A stretch of 64,000 nucleotides of DNA from Scleropages formosus (GCF_900964775.1 NC_041827.1:6061501-6125500), one strand, 5' to 3'; numbered from the stretch's first letter, positions 11,985 to 23,669 are shown. Notes: generated by a model not told the origin, from the letters alone. Numbers and translations: made by a program.

Positions 11985-14726
11985 TTAGCTTCCTTTTCCT
12001 TTTTCCTTTCCCTGGGCAGCTTTGTGCTTCTCCTCCATCAGAGTCTGGAGCTCCTTTCTAGTGACAAGGACTGCAGTCTGCAGTGCAGCTACCTCCGCTG
12101 ACAGCTCGATCACTGTGGAAACAGGCGATGTTAACTGCATTTGCTCTGAATGGGTAGATTTTCATCATTCATTTAGACAGTCTAAGAAATTTCCTGCAGC
12201 CTAAATTAAACACACACACCTTCAGAGCCGCTTGTCCCATACGGGGTCACGGGGAACCGGAGCCTACCCGGCAACACAGGGCGTAAGGCCGGAGGGGGAG
12301 GGGACACACCCAGGACGGGACGCCAGTCCGTCGCAAGGTACCCCAAGCGGGACTCGAACCCCAGACCCACCGGACAGCAGGACTGTGGTCCAACCCACTG
12401 CGCCACCGCACCCCCCTAAATTAAACATTTCTTTTTAAATCTCATTGTCATACCATCTAATGTAACAATATTGACTTATGTGCATTTAGGTATATTGTTT
12501 CCCCATCTTCGTTGACCTAAAAGGCATGAAAAATCACCAATAATGCTCTACATTAAGGGCGAGTAATTAGTGCCCTACAATGACTACAGCGTCTACTCAA
12601 TTCTTTAAACGGCCCTTGTTTGACCGAAAGCATCACACATCACATTTTGTAGGTGTGAACAGACCGACTGGCCCACTTCTTAAACTATCTTATTTTCTAT
12701 CTAAATGGAATCAATTTAAATCAACTGAGAGCTGGGACATAACACCGTGTACTACCTTCCTGCTGGATGTCTTACTCTTCTGGAAATGTAGCTCATGCTC
12801 AGAAAATATCAGACTCACCTTGACTGAAAGCAGACTGGGCCTGTTTGAGACTTTGTGGCACTAGGATGCCAAACCACTTCAGGGGATCCTGGTGCCCTGG
12901 TGATCCTTTGTTCACACTTGCCTCCTCTTCTGCCACAGGTTTTACTGAAGCGTTTGACTGTGCTTTAGAGTCTTTTGCTGTAGTGGTCTTTCTTCTCCTC
13001 ACACCTTTAATGAGAAACATGTGACTGATAAATGCTAAAACATTTTTATGAAAAGAATTCTTAGTTAGGCATATCATCTAAGATTTACATTTATTAATTT
13101 AGCAGAAGCTTTTCTCCAAATCCATGTACAATAATTAGTAGTATTTACCCAACACCTTTATCCAATGTGACTTATAATGCTAGATTTCCCCCCCCCCCAT
13201 ACTTTATTTCATACCATAAGAATAAGAGTTAAAACCCTCCAATATTCTACACCACAAATCACAAACACAAAATCACATCCAAGCATTTCATCATAAAACA
13301 TTTCTCAACATAAACATGACAGAGCTTATTCACGCACATGATCTCATTTTACTAATACAAGGAGTGTTAAACATCAGAGTTTAAAAACAAGTATAAATAT
13401 CCCCTATAACAAGAAAACCTGGGACTTTAAAACTACAGTCTACAGTAAATACTACAGTAATTTCCCTACAATCATTCACCAATCTATACAGGATAGCAAT
13501 GTACATTTGCGAACAACCAATCCACCTGAACCTCATCTTTTGGCTATGGGAGAAAAATGGAAATGTGGAAGAGGAGAAAATACAAGCTCCACACAGACTG
13601 AGTGGGGACCGAACCTATGCTCAACATTGCAGCACAGGTGCTGCCAGGCATCTGCGCTACCCGCTGCTCCACCATACATCTATAACCTAGTTAACATTAA
13701 AGGCTGACTGATTCATCAAAAAAGTATTCCCATTAAGCATATCAAGACACAGCTCTGCTTACAATGTATATCTTGTCTCTCTCTTTACAATAAGTTAATA
13801 GCTACACAGCAACAAATAATATCCAGCACCTTAACAGTACATACACAGCAATGGGGAGCTTGAAGCAATAAATAAATATTACTCATCAGAGCTGCTGAGA
13901 CACATCTAACACTAACGTATGATGTAATTACATTAGGGGATATTCGCTAAATAAAAATATATATCTGCAAATAAATTGTGAAGGTTTAAAGTGAGGTATG
14001 AAGATATCTGCCCTATCTGTGCTGTCATGGGAAAATGTTTGTACCTTCATCCACTGGGCCAACTTCCTCCACTTGTCTGGGTGTGTTTGTGGTGTCTTCA
14101 GAGGGCCCGCGGTCCATCCTTTCTGTACCAAACTCCATCTCCCCGTTGGACACCCTTGTGTAACACAAGGTTATAGCTACAGAGTTTATTTATATAGGAC
14201 CAAATATATAGTGATTTGTTTGTCCTGGCTTTCTACATATATATAAAACCAGAACCAATCACAATATGATATATTTGGTTCATGGAACACTTAACTGTGC
14301 ATACGCCAATTTTTATTAAAACATCAGTGATGCAAAATGAAGTGGCCCACTTCCAATGAATCATGAATGAGAGAGACGCACACTCTCTGTGACTGTGACT
14401 GTGTCACACACTCACTCACTGTACCTGACATGTACGCAGACTTGTGGCACAATCTCGTTACTGTACTGCAGAGCTGAGACCTGCTTATTCCCCATGGCAT
14501 ATCTTGCTTTGGAGATACAAAACCATCCCTGTGGTTAAAAAAAAAAAAGGAGGCAATATTACTTGAAAAGCATTTGTGATGCTCCTTCGTGAAACTGAGT
14601 GTCACCGATCATCCGTACCTGTTCTATGAGCGAGTTAAGCTTCTCTCTTTTCTCTTCAAGTAACTCCAGTTGGTCCATAAAGCGTAAAAGACATTGGTCT
14701 AAACGCAAGGAAACGTCCTCTTTCAT
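11985..14726 (-). CDS. ccdc115: CCDC115, V-ATPase assembly factor
   Basis: Coiled-coil protein of the ER/ERGIC. Known human CCDC115 acts with TMEM199 in assembling the proton-pumping V-ATPase and is the counterpart of yeast Vma22. Five - strand exons with GT-AG borders and matching phases: 14726-14619, 14528-14425, 14154-14045, 13004-12819 and 12112-11985 (stop TAA). They give 211 residues against 180 in human. Diagnostic stretches are the N-terminal helix RLDQCLLRFMDQLELLEEKR, SKARYAMGNKQVSALQYS (exon 2), DPLKWFGILVPQSLKQAQSA (147-166) and a C-terminal helix IELSAEVAALQTAV. The middle part (about 72-146) is polar and poorly conserved, which explains the extra length. The start is the ATG opening MKEDVSLRL; there is no upstream alternative in frame that resembles the family. 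The tail ends in a Lys/Gly run. Intron 4 holds a SINE downstream of exon 4. Confidence 0.94.
12213..12414 (-). repeat. tRNA-derived SINE, family A (copy 3), young
   Basis: Near-consensus reverse copy inside the last ccdc115 intron. It is flanked by a perfect 13-bp duplication CCTAAATTAAACA (12200-12212 and 12415-12427). It includes an intact box-B complement GGACTCGAACCCC, a box-A complement CCCACTGCGCCACC and a short CA tail. The perfect duplication and low divergence suggest a recent insertion. Confidence 0.93.
13080..13165 (-). repeat. LINE/SINE 3' tail fragment
   Basis: Reverse-oriented tail CATTTATTAATTTAGCAGAA with CTTTTCTCCAAATCC. It is the same 3' end that closes SINE families B and C and the LINE at 35.8-36.4 kb. 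No head is visible. It lies in a ccdc115 intron. Confidence 0.6.
13488..13675 (-). repeat. Worn SINE, family B-like
   Basis: Reverse copy with CAAGCTCCACACAGACTGAG, GGGGACCGAACCTATGC (box-B remnant) and CTACCCGCTGCTCCAC (head). It is old and lacks a clear duplication. It lies in a ccdc115 intron. Confidence 0.6.
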
Positions 14727-15010
14727 TTCAGTTTGACAACTATGAGAACAACAACACTGAGGAACTGGACCTCCTAGTACTGGTTCGCTTTGGACCGATA
14801 ACCGGAAATGTAAATGTAAAATTTACCGCTTCCGTTTAAGAAACTGTTTCAAAAATTTTACATCGGAGGAGCTCAACCGACGCAACCACTAAACCCTTTT
14901 CAGGTATCGCATCCGTTTGCAAATCTATTATTTACTGCATATTCTACTTCCTCCTCATCATGTGACAAATAGTGTACGCACATTTCCGGTTGGTATTTTT
15001 ACCGATTTTA
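14727..15010 (-). promoter_or_regulatory. Probable ccdc115 promoter
   Basis: The short upstream region of ccdc115 contains several ETS-like cores, for example CCGGAAAT near 14803 and ATTTCCGG near 14982. That is typical of TATA-less housekeeping promoters. This is inferred from position and motif only. Confidence 0.4.
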
Positions 15011-15324
15011 CAGGCGTTTTAACCTGAATTTTCTTCATCGCCATCTAGTGCCCAGGAGGGCCAAGTGCAGAACACTACAACCCCCGACGGAAAACGAAAA
15101 CTTCTCAAATAAAATACATCTAAAATTTTGTGAAATCAAAATATATTGTACGCGCTTCGTGTACAACCTTTATTCAGCCATTACTCTGGTATTGTACTGC
15201 TCAGTTGTGTATCTTATAATATTTAATTTAAAAAAAAAAAATTGGTGTGGGTATCGGGATTTGTCTATCCTGTGTCTCTTATGCACCTACTTGAACGATA
15301 AACCTCGGTGCAGCAAGTGGTAGG

Positions 15325-15447
15325 TAACAAACTAGGTTTACTTACAGCCTATGTCTCCTTCTCTAATGCATAAATTGTACTTTTTACTTAGATGTACGTC
15401 GCTTTGAACAAAAGCGTCTGCTAAATGAATAAATGTAAATGTAAACT
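15325..15447 (+). repeat. LINE-like 3' end fragment
   Basis: Ends in AACAAAAGCGTCTGCTAAAT then AATAAATGTAAATGTAAA, the tail shared with other retroelements in the window. The upstream part (GTAACAAACT, GATGTACGTCGCTTTG) resembles 18240-18380 and, reversed, 33598-33760. The three may be one LINE family's 3' end. Confidence 0.6.
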
Positions 15448-15507
15448 ATTTATCTGTTTGTTTATTTTAATTTACTAATCTAGTAGTTTCAAATAAGAAA
15501 ACATGTT

Positions 15508-15579
15508 TTCCCATACCGGGAGTCGAACCCGGGCCGCCTGGGTGAAAACCAGGAATCCTAACCGCTAGACCATATGGGA
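15508..15579 (-). tRNA. tRNA-Glu (UUC anticodon)
   Basis: 72-base gene on the - strand without intron. The acceptor stem TCCCATA pairs with TATGGGA. The A box region is TGGTCTAGCGGTTAGG, the anticodon loop is TTTTCAC (anticodon TTC), and the B box is GGTTCGACTCC. All four stems look intact. It lies between ccdc115 and ebp. Confidence 0.95.
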
Positions 15580-15939
15580 GTTGTGTGTGTTAAGAGTGAA
15601 GATATGCTTTTACTAGTTTGTGCTATTACAAGATGTTTTTTTTCCATATTGAATTTTACATAAATTCTGTGTGTACGAACTTTTCTTTAAAGACAACTTT
15701 TTATATTTTATCAGCATTTTTCGGCCAAAATTTGATAGCTATATTAAATGTCAAAAATAGGATGTAACATTTCAGACGCAATGTGTTTTTGAAAGTACAA
15801 ACGCCTGATAGGTATAGAAGCCACAGATTGAGCCGCTGGGCCCTTGAATAAAAAACATTAACTACTCCACACTATAAAATTAGCAGGCTATGTTTCTATA
15901 CGTGCTTTCACAACCATTCTCCAACTCCTCCAGTAGCTC

Positions 15940-16011
15940 GCCGTGATCGTATAGTGGTTAGTACTCTGCGTTGTGGCCGCAGCAACCCCGGTTCGAATCC
16001 GGGTCACGGCA
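15940..16011 (+). tRNA. tRNA-His (GUG anticodon)
   Basis: 72-base + strand gene. Acceptor GCCGTGA pairs with TCACGGC, A box ATCGTATAGTGGTTAGT, anticodon loop TTGTGGC (GTG) and B box GGTTCGAATCC. There is no encoded extra 5' G; that base is added after transcription in tRNA-His. No break is visible. Confidence 0.95.
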
Positions 16012-16960
16012 GGGTAAAACCCTGAAACGGCAAGGAGGAGAACTTTTTGAAAAAACGTATAAGACTCCTGCATTTGTTTAATTTCATCCTACTATTGCAT
16101 ATTTCTATCTTTATACTAACTTCGGGATTAAGTTCATATTCGCGTTGTATTTTGAGAGGCATCAAACGTAATGAGCCTGTGTCGTAAACCAAACGTTAAG
16201 AGACAACCAATGACTGTGTGCCGTTACCTGTGACGAAATTATGTTCCGAGTAGACCAGCCAATTGGAGTAAAGGAAAGGAAAGCTGTCGTTCAAAAGGCC
16301 ACTATTGACATTGCCTTCTGAAAGGGTGCTTCAGTCGCCTCAGCCTGCCCATTCCAGCCCATTCCGTTTCTACAGCTATCGGGACGGCACTGTGCTTAGT
16401 TTGTGGCAGCAATAATACGTTCATTCGCAGAGCTGTTGTGTAATTTCTGCGTTCTTACTTTTGATTGGCTGAAATGTAGCTTCAATTCGGTGGCACGATC
16501 TAGAGAGACTCCTCGTCACACTGATTTCATTCATAAAGTAGCTGTTATTATTAACCAGCAAAATTTAGGACACGAAAACTCGACAGGACTATTGTTCTAT
16601 TGTGTGGCTTTTCTTCTTCTCCGGAAGCTTAAAGATTTGAGCACACACACAGCATATATATCTTGAAAAAGCTTCTTCCAGTGCTAACTCGCCATAATAA
16701 TAATTCATCGAATTGGCTCGGGAAGACAAGAAGACACATTTTTACACAATAGACTCAGACGTAAGTACTCTCTCTCGAAGTGAGTGGAATCAAATACTTT
16801 TTCACTCTGCGTGGATTTGGACTTGGATAGCTGCACTTGACTTGTCACAACATTCTTAAGCTTCGTTTGCTATCAAAACGTTTTCCAGTAAAGGTAAATT
16901 TGCCTGTGCAACCAACGTGCCTTAGTTGGCTTCACTCACGCGCTGTCGTTCGACGTCTAG
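16012..16960 (+). promoter_or_regulatory. ebp upstream region and 5' leader
   Basis: Contains CCAAT-type sequences (GACCAGCCAATTGG near 16253-16266, AACCAATGAC near 16203). A possible leader-exon donor CAGAC|GTAAGT lies at about 16762. I see no clear sterol-response element. How the leader is spliced is a guess. Confidence 0.35.
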
Positions 16961-19464
16961 ATGAAGAGGGAGCAGCAGGTCGCGAGCGGTGCGCGTCACC
17001 CTTACTGGCCGCGCGACCTCTCCATCCCCAGCTACGTTGAGAATGACCGCTCCATGGCGGAGATCCTGACCTTCTTGTTCTCGGTGTCCGGACTGATGCT
17101 TCTCGCCGCCTGGTTCTTCACCGGGAGAGCGGTGCCCGGTCCCCGGGGGGGGAGAAAGCTGTCGGGCGCGCGCCGCCTCGCGCTCTGCTGGTTCTCGGTG
17201 TGCGGCTTCATCCACCTGGTCGTCGAGGGCTGGTTCATCTTCTACCATGGCACGATCCCCTCGGACCAGAGCTTGCTTTCTCAGCTCTGTAAGCAGAACA
17301 CCAGTACCTCGAGTCAGCGAGTAGCGCTGTGTTTGTTGTCTCACACTCACTCAGCGCCTGGGTGGTGCGAGGGGACGTGGGTTTCCTCCGGGTGCTCCGG
17401 TTTCCTCCCACACACACAGTCCAAAGACATGCTGTTAAGGTTCCCCATAGTGTGTGAGTGACAGAGAGAGTGTGTATGTTCCACTGATGTATGGATAAGT
17501 GACCCAGTGTAAGTAGTCAGTGTATCTAGCAGTGTAAATCACCGCGCTGATAACACTACATAGAGTTCATTGGAAGTCACTTTGGAGAAAAGCGTCTGCT
17601 AAATACAGTAAATAAACTGTAAATGTAAAATACCATGGTAAAGCACCACGACATGGATGGGTCCTGGAGGAAACGGTGCGGTACTGATACGTGTTTCTCC
17701 AACAGGGAAAGAGTATTCGAAAGGAGACAGCAGATATGTCATGTAAGTGAAGCCGATACGCACTTTTTTTTGCCGTGATGACACCTCCCGGCTCTCAAAG
17801 TGCTGAACGCGTCTTGGCCGCTGTTGCAGCTCGGACAACTTCACGGTGTGCGTGGAGACGATAACGGTGCTCTGCTGGGGCCCCCTCAGCATCTGGGCCG
17901 TGCTGGCCTTCCTCTACAACAGGCCGAACCGCTTCTTGCTGCAGCTCGTCATCTCGCTGGGTGAGCCGCTCGCTCGCCTGTCCGCTCTTCTTCTGCTCTT
18001 CTTGTGTCTCCTTTCAGCTCCTGTTTGTTCACCGGTGCGTCTGGAGCTCTTCATACTGGTATAATAATAGTAATAATAATAACATTTCTTGCTTCACCTC
18101 TTCCGGACTCACTTTGCCCATGATCTACTAAGTTCACGTAACGTGTAAATGTTCATACACTATAACTTTGAGATCATGCCTGTTAAACAATGGATAAACC
18201 TTCATGCAGCTACTTGTGTGATGTACATTGGTTCATATGGTGGAAAGTAACAAACTGTACTTTAGAATCACGCGTCTGCATCTAAGTTTCTCTTCCAGCT
18301 AATGTAATGAACACATGTATTTTCTATGAGATGTACATCATGTTGGGTAAAAGCGTCTGCTAAATGAATACATGTAAATAATGATAAATATTCAGATATA
18401 TTTTGGAAGCAGTGCTATGTGCTGTCAAAGGGCACAGTTGGCAAAGCCCCTGTATGACACCATGCTACTGCAGTACCCTTGAGTAGAGTGCTTTTTCAAG
18501 TACAGTAAGTACCTGTCTGTGTTTAAAAAGGCAAAATGTGAAAACATTAAACTGTTACTGGCTTTGATCAAAAAACTTATAAGGAAATATATCATTTGAC
18601 AGTTCCTGTGCACTTTCTATTTGTGCATTATTGGTGTAACTAAGGGGGCGCAGTGGGTTGGACCACAGTCCTGCTCTCTGGTGGGTCTGGGGTTCAAGTC
18701 CTGCTTGGGGTGCCCTGCGATGGACTGGCGTCCCATCCTGGGTGTGTCCCCTCCCCCTCCGGCCTTACGCCCTGTGTTGCCGGGTTGGCTCCGGTTCCTC
18801 GCGACCCCGTATGGGACAAGCGGTTCTGAAAATGTGTGTGTGTGTGGTGTAACTAATTTCTCAAGAAATACTTTAAATCCAAGTGTCTCATTTATTAAAT
18901 ATGTGCAGCTTTAATAATTCATATGGCATCCAGAACTGCTGCAAACTCAAGTTGAACCATTACCTGTAGAAGCTTTCTTACAAATGTGAGCTTATTTTTA
19001 ATATGTATATAAAAGCAGTATTTGAAGAAATAATTTGCACTTAGCCTGTTGTTTCTTAATGTAAAACTCTTTTTTTTTTGGGGGGTTTTTCCATTCCTTG
19101 AGTCTGTAATGTTTCACTAAAGGTAGAGATACTGTCCTGGCTGAGCCAATGAGCTTACACTCCTTTCACATGGACTGTTATGTGTGTTTGTGTGCACAAA
19201 CGGAGGATATTTTGACTCTCCTCTCCTCTCCTCTCAGGTCAGCTGTACGGTGCAGTTCTCTATTTCTTCACAGAGCACAGAGATGGATACATCCACAGCC
19301 AGCCAGGACACCCCATTTACTTCTGGTTCTACTTCTTCTTCTTGAATCTCCTCTGGGTCATCATTCCTGCATTTCTCATTCTGGATGCCTGGGGGCAACT
19401 TTCTGCTGCTCAAGTGCTCTATGACAGCAGGCTGGTGGAAAAGGACAGAAGCAAGAGACAGTAG
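16961..19464 (+). CDS. ebp: EBP, 3-beta-hydroxysteroid delta8-delta7 isomerase
   Basis: ER-membrane sterol isomerase of late cholesterol synthesis (emopamil-binding protein). It moves the sterol double bond from C8 to C7. Four exons: 16961-17288, 17706-17742, 17830-17960 and 19238-19464 (stop TAG 19462-19464), all GT-AG with matching phases, giving 240 residues (human 230). HPYWP and NDRS open the protein. The membrane helix [17 protein letters not shown] carries H85 and E89, [10 protein letters not shown] carries E131 and LNLLWVIIP carries W205. These match human H76, E80, E122 and W196, the residues I recall as needed for catalysis. [20 protein letters not shown] is also typical. The N-terminus is about nine residues longer than human. 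A poly(A) signal AATAAA lies at 19610-19615. Intron 1 carries a SINE of family B and intron 3 a young family A SINE. The first exon is CpG-rich, suggesting a promoter just upstream. Confidence 0.97.
17345..17635 (+). repeat. SINE family B copy in ebp intron 1
   Basis: Carries GCGCCTGGGTGGTGCGAGG, GTCCAAAGACATGCTGTTAA, CCCCATAGTGTGTGAGTGAC and GTGTATCTAGCAGTGTAAAT, and ends GGAGAAAAGCGTCTGCTAAA plus a TAAATGTAAA tail. Compared with the copy at 32812-33173 it lacks part of the head and the CTGTGTGGAGTTTGCATG segment. The open frame that runs on from ebp exon 1 into it is intron read-through. Confidence 0.85.
18240..18380 (+). repeat. LINE-like 3' end fragment
   Basis: Ends GGTAAAAGCGTCTGCTAAAT then GAATACATGTAAAT. 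The part before it matches the 15325-15447 fragment (AACAAACTGTACTT, GAGATGTACATCATG). It is in ebp intron 3. Confidence 0.55.
18644..18845 (+). repeat. tRNA-derived SINE, family A (copy 4), young
   Basis: Near full-length + copy in ebp intron 3: box A GGCGCAGTGGGTTGG, box B GGGTTCAAGTCCTGC, body CGTCCCATCCTGGGTGTGTC and a TGTGTG tail. The 11-bp duplication GGTGTAACTAA (18633-18643 and 18846-18856) is perfect. Confidence 0.93.
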
Positions 19465-19756
19465 CTGAGAGGACAGGAGCGAAGGGACGCTGGTAGCTGT
19501 TGACAGCAGGAAACAAAGTGAAGAGCTGTAACCTTGCAAAAGATGATTCCTGCTTATCATTCATAGCATTTTCCTTCACTTCTTCATTGGTTAGTGGAAC
19601 AAATATGATAATAAAGTTTCTCTCTAAGAACATTTCATATTTGGACTTAATTCTTGTTTTTCCTGGTGAGATGTAGTGAAGAAATTACATCTACCAATGC
19701 TATTCTCTAAAGTGAATTACATTGTTTTTCTACTTTTACAACTATTTACCCTTTTA

Positions 19757-19868
19757 TACAGCTGGGTAGTTTTTACTCAATGGTACTAAAGCTGGAGGTG
19801 GGATTGGAACCTGTGACCTTTAGAGCCAACAGCAGCACCTGAAACCACTACTCCACCAAATGTCTATT
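19757..19868 (-). repeat. SINE family C fragment
   Basis: Reverse copy with AGCTGGGTAGTTTTTACTC, GGTGGGATTGGAACCTGTGA (box-B complement) and a head ending CCACTACTCCACC. It lies just after ebp. Confidence 0.65.
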
Positions 19869-20005
19869 ACTGAAATCACTACAACAGGCAAATCCAACTG
19901 TGGGATTACATTTTCTTTTTAAAAGGCAAGACTTCCAATATTTCTCTGTTGTGGGCTTCTCACGTTAGTGTCCATCTCAATGGCTTCCGAGTTCATCCCT
20001 TAACG

Positions 20006-20078
20006 GCCGAAATAGCTCAGTTGGGAGAGCGTTAGACTGAAGATCTAAAGGTCCCTGGTTCGATCCCGGGTTTCGGCA
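20006..20078 (+). tRNA. tRNA-Phe (GAA anticodon)
   Basis: 73-base gene. Acceptor GCCGAAA pairs with TTTCGGC, A box TAGCTCAGTTGGGAGAG, anticodon loop CTGAAGA (GAA) and B box GGTTCGATCCC. A T-rich Pol III stop follows at 20079-20096. Confidence 0.96.
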
Positions 20079-20253
20079 TTTTTTGCCCCTTTTTTCTTGA
20101 GGCTTCTGTTTATATATTTAGCAGATTTTTATAAACATCATTAAGGACAGCACTACAGCGTTTCAAGAAAATCTGTACGAAATGCTTCCTTCTAATGAAC
20201 GTTGCGACGCGCGAGCTATCGTAAAAGACGTAAGCGAGTCACGATAACGTATC

Positions 20254-20326
20254 GTTTCCGTAGTGTAGTGGTTATCACGTTCGCCTCACACGCGAAAGGT
20301 CCCCGGTTCGAAACCGGGCGGAAACA
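20254..20326 (+). tRNA. tRNA-Val (CAC anticodon)
   Basis: 73-base gene. Acceptor GTTTCCG pairs with CGGAAAC, A box TAGTGTAGTGGTTATC, anticodon loop CTCACAC (CAC) and B box GGTTCGAAACC. A run of 15 T follows at about 20331-20345 as a Pol III terminator. Confidence 0.96.
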
Positions 20327-20345
20327 CGCTTTTTTTTTTTTTTTT

Positions 20346-22195
20346 AATCTCGTTCAGACCTCAAGCAAAAAAAACAACCCTTTTCTCCTAACGGTGTTAG
20401 AAATTACATTTCATAGCAGTTGAAAGTCACGGCCCAGGCAGCCCTGACCTATGTGACCGGCTCAGTCAGGTATCCACGTACACGAACCATCTCCCCCGCC
20501 AAGCGCGCGCGCTACCATCCAGAGACGGACGGAGCCCGAAACTGTACAGCTGCTCCTTTATCGCGCGCGCCCTTTACCTATTATTTACTTAATATTACTT
20601 CGCTCCCCAGCACAGCCCAGTCAAACCGTACTGACCGTGTGTAGCACTCTGACTTTCCGCAAAGCCGGCTCCGCCGTTCGCTCTCCACACGGCCACGTCG
20701 GCGACGCCGCTCCGCTGGAAGCGCCTCCTCCGCGAATATCCGACATTTGATCGATCCACATTCTCACAGCTGCATTTATGGAAGTCTTTATAGTCTAGCC
20801 GAGGCACGCGTCTGCCTGTAAACTTGTTCACGTTATGTATATGTAAGTCATAACCTTATTTATGTGTACAGTATAACGTTGTGTAAACTTAAGACAATTC
20901 AACTGGCCTCAGCACACAGATCTACTTTGGAAGCTGACAACCTGCTGAGGTTTGGGACGGTACTAAACATTGGAATTAGTGCCTGGAGGAGCTACACACA
21001 GATATTGGAGGGAATACATTTGGCTTGTTTGAACACCAGGGCCAAAGCTGGAGATTCCAGGAAGTCAAAGTTGCTTTTAGTACAAAAATATGTGGAGTAC
21101 GCAGCTGCACTTTTCCTATATTCAATCCTTGTCTTCTCCTGAAGAGTTCTCACAATCTCTGGATTATGGCCGAAACTCTATCGCCTTCCCTTCTTTCGTC
21201 TCCCAGGTCTCAAACCACACTTCAAATTTTCTCTCAGTATTCTCATCCTGGACGAATCACCCCAAGCTAAGTTTTTGAAAATCTATTATCCTCCCCATTC
21301 TGTCCAAATGGCTCATTTCACAAACAGTTTCACACACCTGTACCTGTACAGGATTTGCACTGGTGACTGTGGAAGGCCCATCTAGAAGACTACGAATAAA
21401 TGTAACAGAAATACATCTCTAACAGCTGGAGGTATGGAAGGTCAAGTCAAGCCTTGAGATGTATTTACTCACAAAAATGTACCGTCTGCCGCTTTTCCAC
21501 ACTCATCATAGTCAACAGAAGTGTGTCCAACAGAGGTGAAACATGGTGTGCTGGACTAGTACACAAAATATTTTTTGTCCTGAAGTTCACTCCTCTGCTT
21601 TTTCCCCCCCTGCAGCACCTTTAGGGAAACACAGGTCATGACAATCACTAAAGTAAAATCTTAGCCCTTAAACTCATGGAGCTACAGAACTACCACTAGC
21701 CTCTGTTCGTAGCCTCTGTTCCCATTACATTAACCACTTAATGTACTGACAATCCACAATATAATTTACATTTTATAAATTGCACATTATACCATATCAA
21801 GGTAATTGTCAAGACACAGAAAACATCTTAGCAAAAGAGGGATACAAACTTTTCCAAAAGTATGTGTGTTTAATGAATGGCTTCAATATCATGACAACAA
21901 TGTAAATCATATATCACAGCTATCCCAGTTGTCAGATCTCAAGCCACTTGCTCACTTCTGAGTAATTCTGGATTGGAACCTCAGAGCACTTTCCATCAGC
22001 ATCATTAAAACAAAAGAACTTTTTTCCCCTAGAGGGATTGCTGTTCTGTCCTCTAGTACATGGTGTGATGTGCTTTTTTTGGAGAGAAGGGACTCTCCCC
22101 TGGCTACCTTCCCATGAAAACAAAACTTCAGTGTTTTTCTGATAGTACTGTCATGAAATTTAAACTGAACATGTTAACCAAGGCCTGTAGATCCC
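20346..22195. other. Intergenic stretch with a small CpG-rich patch
   Basis: A GC/CpG-rich patch at about 20450-20740 could be a promoter, but I find no gene attached to it. The rest is AT-rich. The open frames at 20864-21142 (+) and 21932-22123 (-) show no domain I recognise. Confidence 0.4.
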
Positions 22196-22327
22196 CTATA
22201 TGCAGCTTGTAGAACAGTGGGTTTGAAATTGTTTGGAAGTGGTCTTATAACTCTTCTCAGATGAATGAGCAGCAGCAAATGCATCTCCAAGTCCATTGCT
22301 GATGTCTTTTCTGACTGACATGGTGTC
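22196..22327 (-). mobile_element. Tc1-like transposase fragment (N-terminal)
   Basis: The - strand frame reads KDISNGLGDAFAAAHSSEKS followed by YKTTSKQFQTHCST. This fits the N-terminal helix-turn-helix of fish Tc1 transposases (typically KDIS.DLRD..V..H.SGK.YKTISKQF..H.ST). It stops soon after, and I see neither catalytic part nor inverted repeats nearby. It is a dead fragment. Confidence 0.7.
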
Positions 22328-22458
22328 AACACACACCTGAGTGCCGCAGACCACCGCGCTGCTCAAAACTTCTGCGTTTACAGATGTGGTCACACTTCCT
22401 GATGACCAACTAATCAAGTGTATTGCATTAGGCTGAAACTTGGTTACATTTGCCCAAT

Positions 22459-22712
22459 TTACATTTCTTTACTTAGCAGACATTTTTCTCCATATATCAG
22501 TAGAACTCACTGTCACTCACACACTATGGGGAACCTGAACAGCATGTCTTTGGACTGTGAGAGGAAACCGGAGCACTCGGAGGAAACCCACGCAGACACA
22601 GGGAGAACATGCAAACTCCACACAAACTGAGCAGGGATCGGACCCATGTCCTCTCGCACCACCCAGGCGCTGTGAGACAGCAGCGCTACTCACTGTGCCA
22701 CTGTACCGCAAT
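22459..22712 (-). repeat. SINE family B copy
   Basis: Reverse copy with a shortened tail (ACTTAGCAGACATTTTTCTC), CTATGGGGAACCTGAACAGC, CATGTCTTTGGACTGTGAGA, box-B complement GGATCGGACCCATG and head complement CTACTCACTGTGCCACTG. The parts between tail and body are missing. Confidence 0.8.
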
Positions 22713-23669
22713 TTCAGGACCAGGTGATATATATATTTTTTAAGTCTTTATACATAAAACCATACAATTGAAAGAGGCTGTGCTTTCTTTTTCACAACTG
22801 TCTATGGAACTGATGTCTACCTTTGATTTTGGTTTAGCTGAAATGCACATTTTGCATTATTTATTATGAGGTCTCTAAGAAATAGGTCATTTCTACTTAC
22901 CTGTTATCACTGGCATCTACTTTGCTGAACTACTCTGAAAATTGCTCACTAGTCAAACCGAAATGGTTAAAATATTAAAATTGTACACTTGTGTGGTAAT
23001 TGACAAATGTCGGTATTTCTCCGTTTTAATTTGTTCAACGTGTAATAGTTAAAGTTTTACAGGTTCTTTGCATGCAGTGATACTAATCAGTTCCAGTTAA
23101 AACCCTTGAGCAATAGTACAAAATGACCAGTTCAATGTCTATATCATGTCCTTTTTGTTTCAGAAGTGACATGCTGATCATTTTACTGTGATTACTCAGT
23201 TACCAATTTTAACGCCTCCCCCCATTTCCTACTCATCACATCTCTGGTATCTCGTTGACAATCATCATTAAAATATATACTTGTATCATTTACTGTATGA
23301 CGACGTTCACATTATTGTTAATAAATAACCTGCGGAAACACATGATGACAGCAGCACCAAGGCCCGGGGGGGAAGGTGGGCTGAAGCACACAAACCTGTG
23401 CAACGTGTTTCCCTGACTGTCTTTTTAAACTCTTCTCTATAGCAGGAATGGGAGTATTAATGACAGTGAGCGACACAGAAAGACACACAGAGAGGCAAAG
23501 AACTCAAAAAGCCACTACTGGACCCAGTTAGGTACAACCACGAAAACAACTCCAGTAACTAGTAACTAGTAGTTGTTTTGTCTATACCCAGTCTGTTGTT
23601 CTGTCTACTCTACACAACGGGATTCTGTTCATTCCCACTCAGCAGCATGCAGTACCACAGTGAAAGACC
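22713..23669. other. Intergenic between SINE B copy and fkbpl
   Basis: No gene or recognised repeat. It would contain the 3' UTR of fkbpl at its right side; I see no AATAAA close to the stop on the - strand. Confidence 0.4.

Noticed and set aside
17289-17461. Extension of ebp exon 1 frame to 166 aa
   Set aside because: It reads through a GTAAGC donor into intron and SINE. The spliced product matches EBP exactly.
20202-20423. 73-aa frame
   Set aside because: Runs through the tRNA-Val gene and its T-run terminator.
20864-21270. Overlapping + frames of 81-92 aa
   Set aside because: No domain, no splice signals, and I could not match them to any gene or element.
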